Shown: piece by piece, positions 5,817 to 6,125 of the stretch
How the letters are laid out: the number at the start of each line of letters is the position of its first letter
How positions within the stretch are numbered: the first letter of the stretch is position 1
From: Alistipes sp.
GTDB lineage: Bacteria > Bacteroidota > Bacteroidia > Bacteroidales > Rikenellaceae
Length of the DNA stretch: 6,125 nucleotides
Direction of reading: 5' to 3'
NCBI GenBank assembly: GCA_017391185.1
Contig: JAFOZN010000118.1
Coordinates: forward strand, 1 to 6,125
Program-made: the position numbers and the translations under genes
Notes under the pieces: model-generated
What the model saw: only the letters and a program-made list of their open reading frames with translations
Database searches by the model: none
What the model was told of the DNA's origin: nothing

Positions 5817-6125
5817 ATAAATATAGGCTGTCCTTTCGGGAACAGCCTATAAGAAGCCACCCCTGCAGCCGCAGGAGAAGCAGAAAGCTCATCCCTAAGC
5901 AGGTCAACGTTAGTGGTTCTGTCCTGAGGAAGAATCTGCAAGGCGTTAACCAATGCGTTAATAACGTAGGCGGGTAACTGCTCGGCAAATTTGCCGGGAA
6001 TCATTAATTTATCGTTAGTAAGTCTTGAAGCGGCACTGATGGGTGTACTGCCGATAAGGGTTCTGTAAAGAACGGCGGCAAAAGCGTAAACGTCGGTATA
6101 AGTACCTAAGCTTCCGCTAAGGCCA
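5801..6125 (-). CDS. Hanks-type Ser/Thr protein kinase, C-terminal fragment (5' partial, possibly fused or truncated)
   Basis: Reading the complement from the right edge, an uninterrupted frame of 107 residues ends at TGA (complement of 5801-5803). It begins inside a protein kinase catalytic domain. GTYTDVYAFAAVLYRTLIG carries the subdomain IX aspartate (6092-6094) and its helix, followed by P-x-x-A-x-x-R and a helical stretch. LPQDRTTNVDLLRDEL carries the subdomain XI arginine (5918-5920). The nearest style I recognise is the Hanks-type kinases of Clostridia, in which a membrane segment and extracellular sensor normally follow the kinase domain. Here only about 24 residues follow, and the last 16 or so are encoded by the hairpin and AT-rich repeat, so this tail is probably not native. 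All five arginine codons are AGA or AGG and leucine is mostly CTT or TTA, unlike the CGN, TTG and CTC preference of the + strand genes. An in-frame ATG at 6002-6004 is internal to the domain, not a start. The ATP-binding lobe and catalytic loop lie outside the window, so activity cannot be judged. Confidence 0.72.
   Translation of the reverse strand, partial: GLSGSLGTYTDVYAFAAVLYRTLIGSTPISAASRLTNDKLMIPGKFAEQLPAYVINALVNALQILPQDRTTNVDLLRDELSASPAAAGVASYRLFPKGQPIFINFEF
5822..5851. terminator. Strong hairpin, probable terminator after mqnD
   Basis: TATAGGCTGT at 5822-5831 pairs perfectly over 10 bp with ACAGCCTATA at 5842-5851. The 10-base loop CCTTTCGGGA can close two further C-G pairs (5832-5833 with 5839-5840, A5841 bulged). 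Position 25 bp after the mqnD stop suits a terminator. On the + strand, however, no U-tract follows the stem (AAGAAGCC instead), whereas on the - strand the stem is followed by TTTATTAATTTTG. It could therefore terminate the opposite strand, act in both directions, or have lost its + strand U-tract at a sequence junction. Confidence 0.6.

Noticed and set aside
5862..5875. Small hairpin CCTGC-AGCC-GCAGG
   Set aside because: The stem is only 5 bp, it lies in the open kinase-linker frame coding for small Ala/Pro residues, and no U-tract follows, so chance is the best explanation.
5794..5988. Second overlapping - strand frame of 64 codons
   Set aside because: It is out of frame with the kinase domain signature, overlaps the same bases, and its translation has no recognisable features.
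1..6125. CRISPR array, tRNA, rRNA, insertion sequence ends, riboswitch or prophage attachment site
   Set aside because: No regularly spaced repeats, cloverleaf-like sequence, transposase motifs or long inverted ends were seen by eye; the coding density leaves no room for them outside the short gaps.

Overview
The window reads as a Bacteroidota (probably Bacteroidales, gut or rumen type) chromosome segment, with a short piece at the right end that looks as if it comes from elsewhere. The basis for Bacteroidota is the tight same-strand genes with A-rich leaders and no Shine-Dalgarno motifs, a secreted GH78 rhamnosidase of the gut-Bacteroidota style, and the AAAATTC tandem heptamer in the intergenic spacer. 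The presence of mqnB and mqnD means menaquinone is made by the futalosine route. Within Bacteroidales this favours lineages such as Rikenellaceae or Odoribacteraceae over classical-Men Bacteroides; that taxonomic step is inference from memory.

Layout. Positions 1-317 (+): C-terminal domain of a peptidase U32 family protein, its 5' part lying outside the window. 354-1748 (+): complete aminopeptidase P type Xaa-Pro aminopeptidase (M24B) with all metal ligands. 1771-2298 (+): compact futalosine hydrolase, mqnB. 2319-5015 (+): exported GH78 alpha-L-rhamnosidase with its catalytic residues. 5021-5797 (+): 1,4-dihydroxy-6-naphthoate synthase, mqnD. 5796-5816: three copies of a 7-bp AT-rich repeat. 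5822-5851: strong hairpin. 5801-6125 (-): C-terminal end of a Hanks-type Ser/Thr protein kinase, convergent with mqnD, its 5' part lying outside the window.

The five + strand genes are separated by only 36, 22, 20 and 5 bp. I could see no Bacteroidota-type promoter (TAnnTTTG with an upstream TTTG) in any gap, so they probably form one transcription unit. MqnB and MqnD are successive-pathway enzymes: MqnB releases hypoxanthine from futalosine to give dehypoxanthine futalosine, MqnC (not in the window) cyclises it, and MqnD produces 1,4-dihydroxy-6-naphthoate. The peptidase and rhamnosidase have no evident role in that pathway. The rhamnosidase is the odd member, since it is a secreted glycan-degrading enzyme lying between two cytoplasmic cofactor-biosynthesis genes.

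I found no wholly new biological system here. The two points most worth checking are the rhamnosidase inside the menaquinone gene pair, and the right-hand junction near 5850-5880. There a Firmicutes-like kinase fragment is abruptly joined to a Bacteroidota-like terminator and repeat, suggesting either a contig chimera or a truncated transferred gene.
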